A DNA stretch of 41,707 nucleotides from Yoonia sediminilitoris (GCF_003058085.1 NZ_QBUD01000020.1:1-41707); one strand, 5' to 3'. Positions 25,048-33,605 are shown, counted from the stretch's first letter. Numbers and translations are program-made. The notes: generated from the sequence alone by a model not told the origin.

Positions 25048-26433
25048 TTAAGACTGTTGGTCGGCAACGGCAGCAGCAAGAGCCTCTTCGAAGATAGTCA
25101 AACCTTCGTCGATAATGGCGTCCGATGCCGTCAGTGGGACCATGATCCGCAAGGCATTCCCATGCATACCACAGGCCAGTAGGATCAGACCGCGCTGCAA
25201 TGCATGCGCGACAACCGCTTTAGTCAGATCTGGATCTGGCTTGGCTGTTTCAAAGTCAGTGACAAACTCAACCGCCAGCATTGCGCCAAGACCGCGAATG
25301 TCCCACATCCGGTAAGGTGCGACCCGTGCTCCAATTTCAGCAAAGCGTGCGCGGAAAGTTTCGCCCAGGGCCGTTGACCGTGCCAGGAGACCCTCTTCCT
25401 CAATCGCTTCGATCGCTGCCAAGGCAGCTGCGCAGGCAACAGGGTTGCCGCCGTATGTGCCGCCCAATCCACCTGGGATAACAGAATCCATCACTTCGGC
25501 GCGGCCGATGACGCCCGCAATCGGGTATCCGCCAGCCATCGATTTTGCGACAGTGATCAAGTCAGGCACGACGCCTGAATGCTCAATCGCGAACCATGTG
25601 CCAGTGCGGCCGAAACCGGCCTGGATTTCATCGGCAATCAGCATGATGCCATGGGTGTCGCAGATGTCGCGCAGGGCTTGCATCATCTCGAATGGGACAG
25701 GTGTGTAGCCACCTTCGCCCAAGACAGGCTCAATAATAATGGCGGCGATACGCTCTGGCTGTGCATCTGTCAGGAACAGATTTTGCAGACCGGTCAGTGC
25801 GTCCTGAACGGTGATCCCGTCACGCACGCTTGGGAAGGGTGCGCGGAAGATATCGGACGGGAAGGGCCCCACATCTTTCTTATAAGGGCTGATCTTTCCG
25901 GTCATCCCGAGCGTCAACAGAGTGCGGCCATGATATCCGCCAGTAAATGCAATGACACCGGGGCGGCCAGTTGCCGCGCGCGCGATCTTGACCGCGTTTT
26001 CAACGGCTTCGGCACCTGTCGTTACCAGCAACGACTTTTTCGTATGATCACCGGGAGCCAGCGCATTCAGCTTCTCGGCCAAGGCGATGTAGGGCTCATA
26101 AGGGACAACCTGAAAACTTGTGTGGGTATAGTGATCTTCTTGAGCTTTGGCCGCGGCGATCACTTTGGGATGGCGGTGCCCTGTGTTGAGCACTGCAATA
26201 CCACCTGCGAAATCAACGAAACGGTTGCCTTCGACATCCCACAGTAGTGCATTTTCTGCGTAGCGCGCAAAGATGGGTGCTGCAGACGCAACACCGCGCG
26301 CAACAGCGGCCTCGCGACGTGCGATCAATGAGGCATTTGTTGTTGCAGTCGCAGCGACGTCGGGAACCACGGAGATTTTTGGCGGGGTCTTGGTGGCAGA
26401 CTTGCGAGATTTCTTCTTTGCAGTGGTCGTCAT
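25048..26433 (-). CDS. gabT: 4-aminobutyrate aminotransferase
   Basis: 461-residue class III PLP aminotransferase matching GabT, which transfers the amino group of GABA to 2-oxoglutarate and gives succinate semialdehyde. Visible are the PLP phosphate site TTGAEAVENAVKIAR (138-152), GGYHGRT, IIEPVLGEGGY, the cofactor Asp268 in IADEIQAGFGRTG and the Schiff-base Lys297 in VAKSMAGGYP. An Ala/Lys-rich extension of about 33 residues (TTTAKKKSRKSATKTPPK) precedes the usual start; the next internal start lies too far in. It is divergent from the XRE-cupin gene, and its own terminator follows. Its normal partner, gabD, is present in this window only as a broken copy. Confidence 0.9.
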   Translation of the reverse strand: MTTTAKKKSRKSATKTPPKISVVPDVAATATTNASLIARREAAVARGVASAAPIFARYAENALLWDVEGNRFVDFAGGIAVLNTGHRHPKVIAAAKAQEDHYTHTSFQVVPYEPYIALAEKLNALAPGDHTKKSLLVTTGAEAVENAVKIARAATGRPGVIAFTGGYHGRTLLTLGMTGKISPYKKDVGPFPSDIFRAPFPSVRDGITVQDALTGLQNLFLTDAQPERIAAIIIEPVLGEGGYTPVPFEMMQALRDICDTHGIMLIADEIQAGFGRTGTWFAIEHSGVVPDLITVAKSMAGGYPIAGVIGRAEVMDSVIPGGLGGTYGGNPVACAAALAAIEAIEEEGLLARSTALGETFRARFAEIGARVAPYRMWDIRGLGAMLAVEFVTDFETAKPDPDLTKAVVAHALQRGLILLACGMHGNALRIMVPLTASDAIIDEGLTIFEEALAAAVADQQS

Positions 26434-26656
26434 GTCAGGTGATTCCTTGTTGGAGAGAACACGATCCTAAAGGGGGTGTTTAAAATTTTCATAATGCGTT
26501 TAATTTAGCTGTCAATATAGATTCTTACTCTGTGATGCATAGATTTGTTGCGGTGCAGGAAAACACTGTTTTGAACGCAATAGGTGTTCCGATAGTCTGA
26601 GTGTTGCACTACGTTGATCTTGTGACAAAAATTGAACTGCCCCAAAGGAAGTACGC
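26434..26656. promoter_or_regulatory. Divergent promoter region of gabT and the XRE-cupin regulator
   Basis: AT-rich control region of 223 bases between oppositely directed genes. AAAACACTGTTTT at 26560-26572 is a 13-base palindrome (AAAAC/GTTTT arms), and GAAC-N9-GTTC lies just beyond at 26573-26589. Either could be the regulator operator. The exact reverse complement of the 13-mer recurs at 27430-27442. Confidence 0.5.
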
Positions 26657-27211
26657 GTGGACATTGGCAAAAGACTGCAGACTATTCGCAAGCAGAACGG
26701 ATTATCCCAGCGCGAACTTGCGGCACGTGCAGGCCTGACCAATGGCACCGTTTCACTAATTGAGCAAAACAAAACGAGTCCATCGGTCGCATCACTCAAA
26801 AGCTTGCTGGATGCGATTCCTCTGAGCATCGCAGAGTTTTTTGCAACGATTGAGGAGAGTGATGAGCCAAAGATCTTCTATAGCGCGAACGAATTTGTCG
26901 AAGTAGCCCCACAATCAGGTTTTGCCTCGGTCTCTTTGCGCCAGCTTGGCAATGCAAGTACGCATACCTTGCAACTCTTGGACGAGACTTATCCTCCAAA
27001 TGCCGACACTGGCCCAGAACTGTTGTCACATGCAGGCGAGGAAGCTGGGATTGTAGTGAGTGGTCAGATCGAGATAACAGTTGGCGATCAAGTCCGTGTC
27101 TTGGGCCCAGGCGAGGGTTATCTCTTTGAAAGCCGTCAGCCGCACCGTTTTCGCAATGTTGGAAAAGTTGTCTGTCGCGTAGTTAGTGCCTGCACTCCGC
27201 CGACATTCTGA
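26657..27211 (+). CDS. XRE-cupin transcriptional regulator (PuuR-like)
   Basis: 184-residue regulator: an XRE helix-turn-helix at residues 1-60 (MDIGKRLQTIRKQNGLSQRE, then LTNGTVSLIEQNKTSPSVASL) and a C-terminal cupin at about 105-180 (SHAGEEAGIVVSGQIEITVG, then GEGYLFESRQPHRFRN). This architecture and length match PuuR, the putrescine-responsive repressor of polyamine breakdown. It starts at GTG 26657, with AAAGGAAG at 26644-26651. Being divergent from gabT, it probably controls gabT and possibly the TRAP/decarboxylase operon in response to a polyamine or GABA-like ligand. Ligand choice is inference. Confidence 0.88.
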   Translation: MDIGKRLQTIRKQNGLSQRELAARAGLTNGTVSLIEQNKTSPSVASLKSLLDAIPLSIAEFFATIEESDEPKIFYSANEFVEVAPQSGFASVSLRQLGNASTHTLQLLDETYPPNADTGPELLSHAGEEAGIVVSGQIEITVGDQVRVLGPGEGYLFESRQPHRFRNVGKVVCRVVSACTPPTF

Positions 27212-27424
27212 TCCACGCTCTGCGCAATCCTCATGACTCTTCAATTGGATTGAAAACAGGGAAACGGCTCCAGCAAACCGGACTTTAGCTGCGACGGTCA
27301 TCAAGGTCTGCTTGGGGCCGTTGGCGCCAAGCACTGCCCACATGCCAAGGGCCAACCAAAAGTCGGCAGCAAGCAACAAACACAGTCGGTCCCAAAGCTG
27401 GGTTTAAGTGCGCAACGCCACTGA
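27212..27424. other. Intergenic stretch before the right repeat copy
   Basis: No gene is seen. The 12-mer AAACCGGACTTT at 27275-27286 recurs at 31717-31728, suggesting a low-level dispersed repeat. The segment separates the regulator gene from the CTGTG palindrome array. Confidence 0.4.
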
Positions 27425-27775
27425 CCCAGAAAACAGTGTTTTGACAGCAACTTGAAAAACTGTGGTCCAAGACTGTGTTGGGTTGCTGTGTTCCAAGAGT
27501 AAGTTCATTTGCTGTGTTGAAGATACGATGGGGTAAACACTGTGTTCCATTTACTGTGTTAACACAGCGATTCCAAAACACTGTGTTCAACACAGCAAAT
27601 CCATCATCAAATCCCACACAAACACACGAAATACTGTGCGATGAGTGCGCAACGCAGAAACTAAAAACTGTGCGATGGCTATGCTATTGTATTTTTGCAG
27701 AAATAGCGCCGATAGGCGGAATCGAACCACCGACACGAGGATTTTCAATCCGTGACACGCTTCGGCACTATCGCG
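27425..27775 (+). repeat. Right copy of dispersed repeat with CTGTGTT palindrome array
   Basis: An array of CTGTGTT boxes occurs at 27473-27479, 27486-27492, 27512-27518, 27540-27546, 27554-27560 and 27581-27587. Two are paired with AACACAG to form the palindromes CTGTGTTAACACAG (27554-27567) and CTGTGTTcAACACAG (27581-27595). A 70-base core at 27621-27690 matches the left copy at 64 of 70 positions without gaps, and a tRNA-Phe-like remnant ends the unit. Relative to the left copy it carries an extra palindrome segment. Confidence 0.75.
27704..27775 (-). pseudogene. tRNA-Phe-like remnant (GAA anticodon)
   Basis: On the minus strand it has the loop TTGAAAA (anticodon GAA), an intact T-arm (GGTGG, TTCGATT, CCGCC), acceptor TATCGGC, discriminator G and CTA in place of CCA. 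The matching 5' acceptor is only partly present (CGCGATA, five of seven pairs). The 5' side of the anticodon stem pairs at three positions, and the D-arm is unrecognisable apart from GTG/CAC. Total about 72 bases. Probably a 3' tRNA fragment fused to unrelated DNA, or a degenerate copy; unlikely to be charged. Confidence 0.6.
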
Positions 27776-27927
27776 AAGCAATTTCATAACCCAAAGTCAG
27801 CTTCATACCAAGAGCGGACTCTGGTCCAATCCGTGGCGACGACTGGGTTGCGGGACAAAATGCCTTTTCGCGGCGGTTGCGCCAACAAAGGCTATGAGAA
27901 GGTGGCAACGAGCTTGGTAAGCGAGGC

Positions 27928-27958
27928 GACCCTGAAAATATGAAATTTTGACAGGGTC
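27928..27958 (-). terminator. Hairpin downstream of the ankyrin gene
   Basis: GACCCTG (27928-27934) pairs with CAGGGTC (27952-27958), extended by AAAAT/ATTTT across a two-base bulge. It lies 13 bases past the stop of the ankyrin-repeat gene. No T-run follows on the minus strand, so it is a weak terminator candidate. Confidence 0.4.
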
Positions 27959-27971
27959 ATCTTCGTAACTC

Positions 27972-28637
27972 TCATTTGAGGATTTCGACCATTTCAGCAT
28001 AGCCGCGTGACGTGGCATGTTGCAGCGGCGTGACCCCGTCGCGATCTCCGATGGATTTATCTGCACCTGCATCAACGAGGATCTGCACTGTCTTGATGTG
28101 GTCAGCCCCACCGTCGCCCAAAACGACAGCCTCTATTAAAGCCGTCCACGCCAGATTGTTGATATGATCCAGCGGTGCGCCACCTTCGACAAGACGCGCA
28201 ACTACGTCGTGATGCCCGAGGTGGGCCGCAGCGATCAAGGCTGTGCCGTCGTAAACGCTGGTGATCAGGTCCGGCGCGTTACCGAGCTCCATTGCCAGCG
28301 AGACCATTTTGGGGTCATCTGCGACGGCTGCGATTGTCAGCACATCATATACGCGATTTTCGAAGGCATTCATATCCGCTCCACCATTGGCCAGTGCGAT
28401 CAGCGCGTCATCATGTGATGCAAAGGCTGCGACATGTGCGGGTGTGCGCTGTGAGCGATCCCGGATGTCCACATCGGCGCCTGCTGCAATCAAACGGTTG
28501 ATCTCCTCCACGTCGCCCTCGTGGGCGGCAAGGTGCAAGCCTGTGTAAGACGCGATGTCTGAGGCAGATGGGGCCGTTTGCGCATGGGCAGATCCGGCGG
28601 TGCCGATGGCCAAAGCGAACAGGAGGGAACGAAGCAT
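27972..28637 (-). CDS. Exported ankyrin-repeat protein
   Basis: 221-residue protein with a signal peptide (MLRSLLFALAIGTAGSAHAQ) and about five ankyrin repeats from residue 35 to the end. Examples are GLHLAAHEGDVEEINRLIAA, TPAHVAAFASHDDALIALAN and TPLQHATSRGYAEMVEILK. Ankyrin repeats are protein-binding scaffolds; periplasmic versions are often found beside oxidative-stress or haem proteins. The ATG at 28637 follows AAAGG at a good distance; an ATG five codons earlier lacks this. It lies 54 bases after the GlcG-like gene on the same strand and is probably co-transcribed with it. The partner is unknown. Confidence 0.85.
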   Translation of the reverse strand: MLRSLLFALAIGTAGSAHAQTAPSASDIASYTGLHLAAHEGDVEEINRLIAAGADVDIRDRSQRTPAHVAAFASHDDALIALANGGADMNAFENRVYDVLTIAAVADDPKMVSLAMELGNAPDLITSVYDGTALIAAAHLGHHDVVARLVEGGAPLDHINNLAWTALIEAVVLGDGGADHIKTVQILVDAGADKSIGDRDGVTPLQHATSRGYAEMVEILK

Positions 28638-28691
28638 CGTGTTACCTTTCAAAGAGAGGGGCCCGCCCCAATAAGGGACGGGCCGTGTGAT

Positions 28692-29174
28692 TTATTCAGC
28701 GCCGATTGCGTCAAGACCTGCACGGGCGCATGTCTCGTCGATTGCGCCGGATGGCGCGCCGCCAACACCGATGCCACCGACCAATGCGCCACCGATCCGG
28801 ATGGGCAGACCGCCAGCCTGGATCACCAGACGGTCATCCATATCGCGCAGTCCACCGTTTTCTGGGTTGCCGCCGATAAAGCCCGCAAGACCTGTCGTGT
28901 CACGGCCCATGCTGGCGGATGTGAATGCTTTGCCAGTGCTGGAACCCACAGTGTGTGGACCTGCATTGTCAGCGCGCAAAAGCACTTTGGTCTCACCACT
29001 GCGCGCAACGATTGCGACGCTGACATTGTGGCCTTCGACAGAACAAGCAGCGACAGCGGCCTGGGCGGCTGTGGTTGCCATCTCAAGCGGCAAGTAGGGT
29101 GCTGTGGGCAGGTCTTGGGCGAAGGTTGCGATGGGTGTTAGCAGAGCTGTGGCAAGTGCAATGGAACGGATCAT
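28692..29174 (-). CDS. GlcG/HbpS family exported protein
   Basis: 160-residue protein of the GlcG/HbpS-like (DUF336) family with a signal peptide (MIRSIALATALLTPIATFAQ). The family signatures are VSVAIVARSGETKVLLRAD and the glycine-rich GGLPIRIGGALVGGIGVGGAPS near the C-terminus. HbpS binds haem and signals oxidative stress in actinomycetes; GlcG is an accessory of glycolate operons. Either role would be inference here. AAGGAAA precedes the start. The FixJ-type regulator gene lies 107 bases upstream on the same strand. Confidence 0.85.
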   Translation of the reverse strand: MIRSIALATALLTPIATFAQDLPTAPYLPLEMATTAAQAAVAACSVEGHNVSVAIVARSGETKVLLRADNAGPHTVGSSTGKAFTSASMGRDTTGLAGFIGGNPENGGLRDMDDRLVIQAGGLPIRIGGALVGGIGVGGAPSGAIDETCARAGLDAIGAE

Positions 29175-29281
29175 TGGTGTGTTTCCTTTTGTTGAACTGA
29201 TGCACCGTTTCTAATACGCCGCGCTGACCCGCGATATTCGTAGCATCCGCAAAAGTGTCCGTAGTTCTACTGATCCGCCCG

Positions 29282-29887
29282 TTATTCTGCCTGCGCGTCC
29301 AGCCAATACCGCGTGAGTTCCGCCGCCGAAGACGTGCCCGCTTTGGTCGCGATCGCTGCACGGTGGCTTTCGACCGTTCGGGGCGACAACGTCAGCGCAT
29401 CAGCGATTTGCTTGGTAGTCAGCCCCTTTGCGATCATTTCAAGGACTTCTTTTTCCCGCGCGGACAGGTGCTGTAGCAACGCCACCGCTTCTGCGCGTTC
29501 CTCTGATGCCTGTCGGCGTGTTTCCAATTCTGCATGACCCTTCTGGATCGCGTCGATCAGGTCATTTTCGTCTACCGGCTTGCTGAGGAAATCAACCGCA
29601 CCATTGCGAAACGCGCGCCTGCACGCCTCAATATCACCGTGACCACTTATTATCACAGTTGGCCAAGTCACGCCTTGTTCCGTCAGCTTTTCTTGTAGCT
29701 TCAGACCCGAAATCGCCGGCATCCGGATATCAAGGATCAGGCACCCCGGCACAAGGTCAGCGGCTTGCGCCAAGAATGTCTCGGGTGATGCAAAGCTGCG
29801 CACATTCAGACCGACGGTTTCCAACAACAGGCCCAAGGCGCTTCGCACCGCCTCATCGTCATCAACCAGATAGACGTGGTTGGTCAT
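29282..29887 (-). CDS. FixJ/DctR-family response regulator
   Basis: 201-residue transcriptional regulator. The receiver domain (1-120) has the acidic pocket DDD at 9-11, the phosphorylation site Asp53 in LILDIRMP, and the conserved Lys in DFLSKPVDE. A LuxR/GerE helix-turn-helix (about 135-195) contains LSAREKEVLEMIAKGLTTKQ and SPRTVESHRAAI. It is activated by the kinase encoded immediately upstream, whose stop overlaps its start by four bases (29884-29887). Likely targets are the GlcG-like and ankyrin genes just downstream, or a dicarboxylate-type uptake system elsewhere; this is inference. Confidence 0.92.
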   Translation of the reverse strand: MTNHVYLVDDDEAVRSALGLLLETVGLNVRSFASPETFLAQAADLVPGCLILDIRMPAISGLKLQEKLTEQGVTWPTVIISGHGDIEACRRAFRNGAVDFLSKPVDENDLIDAIQKGHAELETRRQASEERAEAVALLQHLSAREKEVLEMIAKGLTTKQIADALTLSPRTVESHRAAIATKAGTSSAAELTRYWLDAQAE

Positions 29888-31398
29888 AGCGTCACTGCTT
29901 TTTTTGAAAGCGGCAGGGACAAACGAAATGTTGTCTGCTTGGAAACATCGAGCAGCATAATGTCACCTTCCATCTCTTCAACCAGCCTTTGGCAAAGTGC
30001 GAGGCCCAAACCAGTTCCACCCGGCTTGCCGGTGACGAAAGGCTCAAAAATGCGTGGCTTGATGTGTTCGGCCACACCCGGCCCATTGTCGCTCACATCC
30101 AGAATGGCCGAATGCCCATCGACATGCGCGCTGATCGTCACCTTTGCGCCTTCCGATGCATCAAGCGCGTTGCGCACCAAATTAAACACAACCTGTTCCA
30201 GCTCGACCGGATCGGCGTCGATAAACAGGGGATTATCATGCAGCGATAGGGTAATCGTGGCCCCCTTCTTTTTGGCCTCCAATGCCAGCAGGTTCTCAAC
30301 GCATTGGGCGGCTTCATGGACAGAACAGGCCTCAGATGGCGCACGGTTCGGTTTGCTCCAGCGTCGCAGGCGATCAAGGATATTCGCCGCACGTTGTGCT
30401 TGGGAAACCGTGTCGTCCAACACCGTGCCAAGTCGTTCAACATCACCGCGCCGTGCCAGGTGACGACCAGCCTGTGCTTGGCTGAGGATGGCAGTCAGCG
30501 GTTGAGCCAATTCATGCGCCATACCGCTTGCCATTTCACCCATCGCATTGACGCGCGACGCATGAGCTAGCCGGGTTTCCTGCGCACTGAGTTTCGCGCG
30601 GTTTTCTGCATCTCTTGTGCGTGCGCGTTGCTTGAGCCCGAAGGCCGACAGCAAAAGAAGCGCCGTGACCAGTGCGATGACAGACAGCACTTTTCCGACT
30701 GGCAAGAGGTCCGGCAGTCCAACGGCCAAAGAGGCCTCAAACACCAAAGGCTGAGACGCACTGCCAAGGGGTTTGGAGAACCCTGCTTCTTCTGATTGGG
30801 GTTGACCCACCAATACCGTTTGGCTGTCCGGCGTGGAAAGACGCAAGGACGTCGATGGCGCGGCCCAAAACGGATCATCCGTGGCAATCAACGCACGGGC
30901 GTCAATCACCAGCGCCAAACCATGCTGCGCCGCATCAGAGTTTGGTGTACGCTTCACAAGCAGGTAGTGATCCGGCAGATCCGGCATTTGCCCTATTTGC
31001 AATGCCCCCGACGAGCGGCGCGCCAATTCGATGACGTGTTCTCTTGCCTGAACCGAAAGTCCGGGCTGTGTTTCTATCGTGGTTTGGGATGGGTCGTACG
31101 GGACGACATTCACCGATGCAATACGCGGGTAAAACCGAGTGATTGTTGCCGCGACATCCAGCAACAAATCTTGCCGCTCGACCCCACCCGCCACAAAAAT
31201 CGCAGACAAAGACGTCAAATGCGCATCATGCTGATCAGCCCGCTGGGAAGCCAAGCGATGAAGCGTTGCACTTTTGGCAGTCAGTTCACGGATCAAGTTT
31301 TGTCGTTCAAAAAACGCCAAGCCGCTGAGCGCGAACATGATAGCAAGCGTCCATAGCAAGGCGTATCGCCAGAAGTTATTTGGGTGTGAGACAGCCAT
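29884..31398 (-). CDS. Membrane sensor histidine kinase (DctB/FixL-type)
   Basis: 504-residue kinase. Two transmembrane helices (about 11-30 and 236-254) enclose a periplasmic sensor of about 205 residues. The cytoplasmic part has a HisKA H-box with phospho-acceptor His295 in SGMAHELAQPLTA and an HATPase domain with the N-box NLVRNALDA, G1 DNGPGV and G2 GTGLGLAL. It phosphorylates the FixJ/DctR-type regulator with which its gene overlaps. The sensor begins with a CHASE-like segment (LTSLSAIFVAGGVERQDLLL), but the ligand cannot be read. No strong ribosome site precedes the ATG, so a slightly different start is possible. Confidence 0.9.
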   Translation of the reverse strand: MAVSHPNNFWRYALLWTLAIMFALSGLAFFERQNLIRELTAKSATLHRLASQRADQHDAHLTSLSAIFVAGGVERQDLLLDVAATITRFYPRIASVNVVPYDPSQTTIETQPGLSVQAREHVIELARRSSGALQIGQMPDLPDHYLLVKRTPNSDAAQHGLALVIDARALIATDDPFWAAPSTSLRLSTPDSQTVLVGQPQSEEAGFSKPLGSASQPLVFEASLAVGLPDLLPVGKVLSVIALVTALLLLSAFGLKQRARTRDAENRAKLSAQETRLAHASRVNAMGEMASGMAHELAQPLTAILSQAQAGRHLARRGDVERLGTVLDDTVSQAQRAANILDRLRRWSKPNRAPSEACSVHEAAQCVENLLALEAKKKGATITLSLHDNPLFIDADPVELEQVVFNLVRNALDASEGAKVTISAHVDGHSAILDVSDNGPGVAEHIKPRIFEPFVTGKPGGTGLGLALCQRLVEEMEGDIMLLDVSKQTTFRLSLPLSKKAVTL

Positions 31399-32012
31399 TT
31401 ACATTCATCGCAGGTGTGGGCACAAACACCAATCCGTATTTCTACGGTGACAGAGCTTTATTGCAATGCAGGCTCGTTTGAAATCCAACGCCCAAAAAAT
31501 TCTTCACTTTCATATTTTCATCCGGGTACCCGTCACTTCTCCGCACGTGTGCCAACGCAACCAGACGCTGCCGGAAAATCGGCCAACTGTCAGATCACAT
31601 CTGAACTACTACAACTGACAAAACGACCGCTAATATCGACGGAAAATGCTTGCAATGCAGGAGCCACCCACAGATTCTGTTCATCGGGTTGGGTCACGCC
31701 GCAATGCAGCTTCACCAAACCGGACTTTCGCCGTGAGCGCAAAATCCAGTGGTGCTCGAACTCATGGTCTGCGGACTATCCGGTCGTTGCACTTCCGAGT
31801 GTTTGCTAACGCAGAATACCAATGCATGAGCAGCATCTCACATTCTGCAATGCAGCGAATTCGCCAAACCAGTCACTCACACGGGCTGATTTGGAACGAT
31901 CAACAGCATTGCCGCTTCACTCCGTTTCAACAATCGAGACGCGAGACAAAACTTCCATTGTTGCCGCCTGTCCCAAATCATCCAAATATGTTTGGAGTGC
32001 CGGTGCTCGTGT
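31399..32012. other. 614-base intergenic stretch with GCAATGCAG boxes
   Basis: No convincing gene. The nonamer GCAATGCAG occurs four times on the plus strand, at 31463-31471, 31652-31660, 31701-31709 and 31847-31855, irregularly spaced, and AAACCGGACTTT at 31717-31728 repeats a word from 27275. The open frames have Cys/Ser-rich, low-quality translations. It must contain the promoter of the kinase gene and may be remnant sequence. Confidence 0.45.
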
Positions 32013-33560
32013 TCAAGCTTGTGCCTGTTCTGACACGATCTGATCGCGCAAGAACCGGCGCATGATTTTGCCAGATGCGGATTTAGGGACTTCATCGACA
32101 AACCTGATCTGATGTAGCTGTTTGTAGCTTGCCAGCGTTTCAGTGAAGTGAGTATCAATTTCATCTTTTGAAGGGCCATTTTCTTCCCGCACAACGAAAG
32201 CGATTGGCAGCTCTCCGGCTTCGTCGTTGGCTATGCCAATTACCGCTGCATCAACGATGCCATCCATTGCAATCAGTGAAGCTTCTAATTCCGCTGGAGC
32301 AACCTGAAATCCTTTATATTTAATCAGTTCTTTGAGACGATCGACTATGAACATATATCCATCGCTGTCCACACGCGCGATGTCGCCTGTTTGCAACCAT
32401 CCATCTGCATTGATCGTCTCGGCAGTCGCGGTTGGACTGTTCAAATATCCTTGCATGACCTGCGGTCCTTTGACCCAAAGTTCGCCTTCTGCACCAGTTG
32501 GTTGAGCCTCGCCTGTTTCCGGATCAACGATTTTGCAGGTGGTATTGGAAACAACGATCCCCGCCGCCCCGGAACGTGGCGCGTTACCGGGGATCAAATG
32601 CGAAACAGGGCTGAGTTCGGTCATGCCGTAGCCCTGGAGTGCCACGCAATTCAAACGTGCAGAGACTGCATCTGTGAGCTCGGCACCAGATGGTGCGGCT
32701 GCGATAAAGACTTCTTCTAACGGGCCCAGATCATAGTCATCAACCAGCGGGTGTTTTGCCAGCGCCAATGCGACTGGTGGTACAATCCACATCCGCCGAG
32801 ATTTGTAGTCTTGGCTGATCTGTAAAAACAGCGGCAAGTCAAAGCGGGGCATCGTGACCAAGGCACCACCACCAGCCAAATGCATGTTCATCAAAACAGT
32901 CATGCCGTAGATGTGGAAAAATGGAAGGAATGCCGCCGTGACTTCACCCCTTTGAAACTCACCGCATTTCATTGTCTGGTCAACGTTCACAACCAAATTT
33001 TTGTGCGACAGCATAACACCTTTGGGTAACCCTGTGGTGCCCGATGAGTAGGGCAGAACCACGGTGTGCTGGTCCAGATCAACACGCTGCTGGGCCAGAA
33101 GAGGTTCACCGAACAAGGCGTCGAATTCTGGCGTACCAATCGCCACGACCGGCCGGTTGCCTGCGCCTGCGGTTGCGGTTTCCATAAAATCAGGAATTGT
33201 GATCAGGATGTCGGCATGCGAGTCCGCGAGCTGGTGCGCCACTTCCGATGATGTATACGTTGGATTCAATGTTGTTATTGTACCGCCGGCCCAAGCAACG
33301 CCATGAAACACAACACAATATTCAGGGATATTGGGGGCCATCAAGGCGACGACCTTGCCACCGGCAAGATCTGCAGCCTGAAGCCTACCCGCAAGGTGTT
33401 TTACCTGATCCATGAACATCTGTGCGGTCATTGTCCGTCCGCTTGGGCCATCGGTCAGTACAACCTCATTGGGGCGGTCAACCAGCCCCTCGAAGACGCG
33501 TTCAGTGATCGACTTGTCAGTGATGACAACGTCTTCAAAAGGGCTGCTAAAAATGGTCAT
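32013..33560 (-). CDS. AMP-forming acyl/aryl-CoA ligase (4-coumarate-CoA ligase-like)
   Basis: 515-residue member of the adenylate-forming (ANL) family, which activates a carboxylic acid as acyl-AMP and then forms its CoA thioester. The phosphate-binding loop YSSGTTGLPKGV lies at about 173-184, the aromatic-rich FLPFFHIYGM at about 214-223, then GYGMTELSP, GWLQTGDIA, the hinge DRLKELIKYKG and the C-terminal catalytic Lys in PKSASGKIMRR. It is closest in look to the 4-coumarate-CoA ligase group. The ATG at 33560 follows GGAGGATACC; an in-frame start 14 codons earlier lacks such a site. It lies after mobB and a 105-aa gene in one transcript, an unusual partnership that suggests the acid comes from the molybdoenzyme/aldehyde pathway encoded divergently. 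Confidence 0.9.
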   Translation of the reverse strand: MTIFSSPFEDVVITDKSITERVFEGLVDRPNEVVLTDGPSGRTMTAQMFMDQVKHLAGRLQAADLAGGKVVALMAPNIPEYCVVFHGVAWAGGTITTLNPTYTSSEVAHQLADSHADILITIPDFMETATAGAGNRPVVAIGTPEFDALFGEPLLAQQRVDLDQHTVVLPYSSGTTGLPKGVMLSHKNLVVNVDQTMKCGEFQRGEVTAAFLPFFHIYGMTVLMNMHLAGGGALVTMPRFDLPLFLQISQDYKSRRMWIVPPVALALAKHPLVDDYDLGPLEEVFIAAAPSGAELTDAVSARLNCVALQGYGMTELSPVSHLIPGNAPRSGAAGIVVSNTTCKIVDPETGEAQPTGAEGELWVKGPQVMQGYLNSPTATAETINADGWLQTGDIARVDSDGYMFIVDRLKELIKYKGFQVAPAELEASLIAMDGIVDAAVIGIANDEAGELPIAFVVREENGPSKDEIDTHFTETLASYKQLHQIRFVDEVPKSASGKIMRRFLRDQIVSEQAQA

Positions 33561-33605
33561 GGTATCCTCCGGAGTTTCTGGCGTCTTGGATGGCAGGCGC
33601 AAACG

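Noticed and set aside
27472..27595. Possible CRISPR array
   Set aside because: The CTGTGTT units are only 7-8 bases, irregularly spaced and often paired as palindromes. There are no constant-length spacers or 25-35-base repeats and no cas genes.
31414..31809. 131-residue plus-strand frame in the gap before the CoA ligase gene
   Set aside because: No ribosome site, Cys/Ser-rich composition and several GCAATGCAG repeats inside; looks non-coding.
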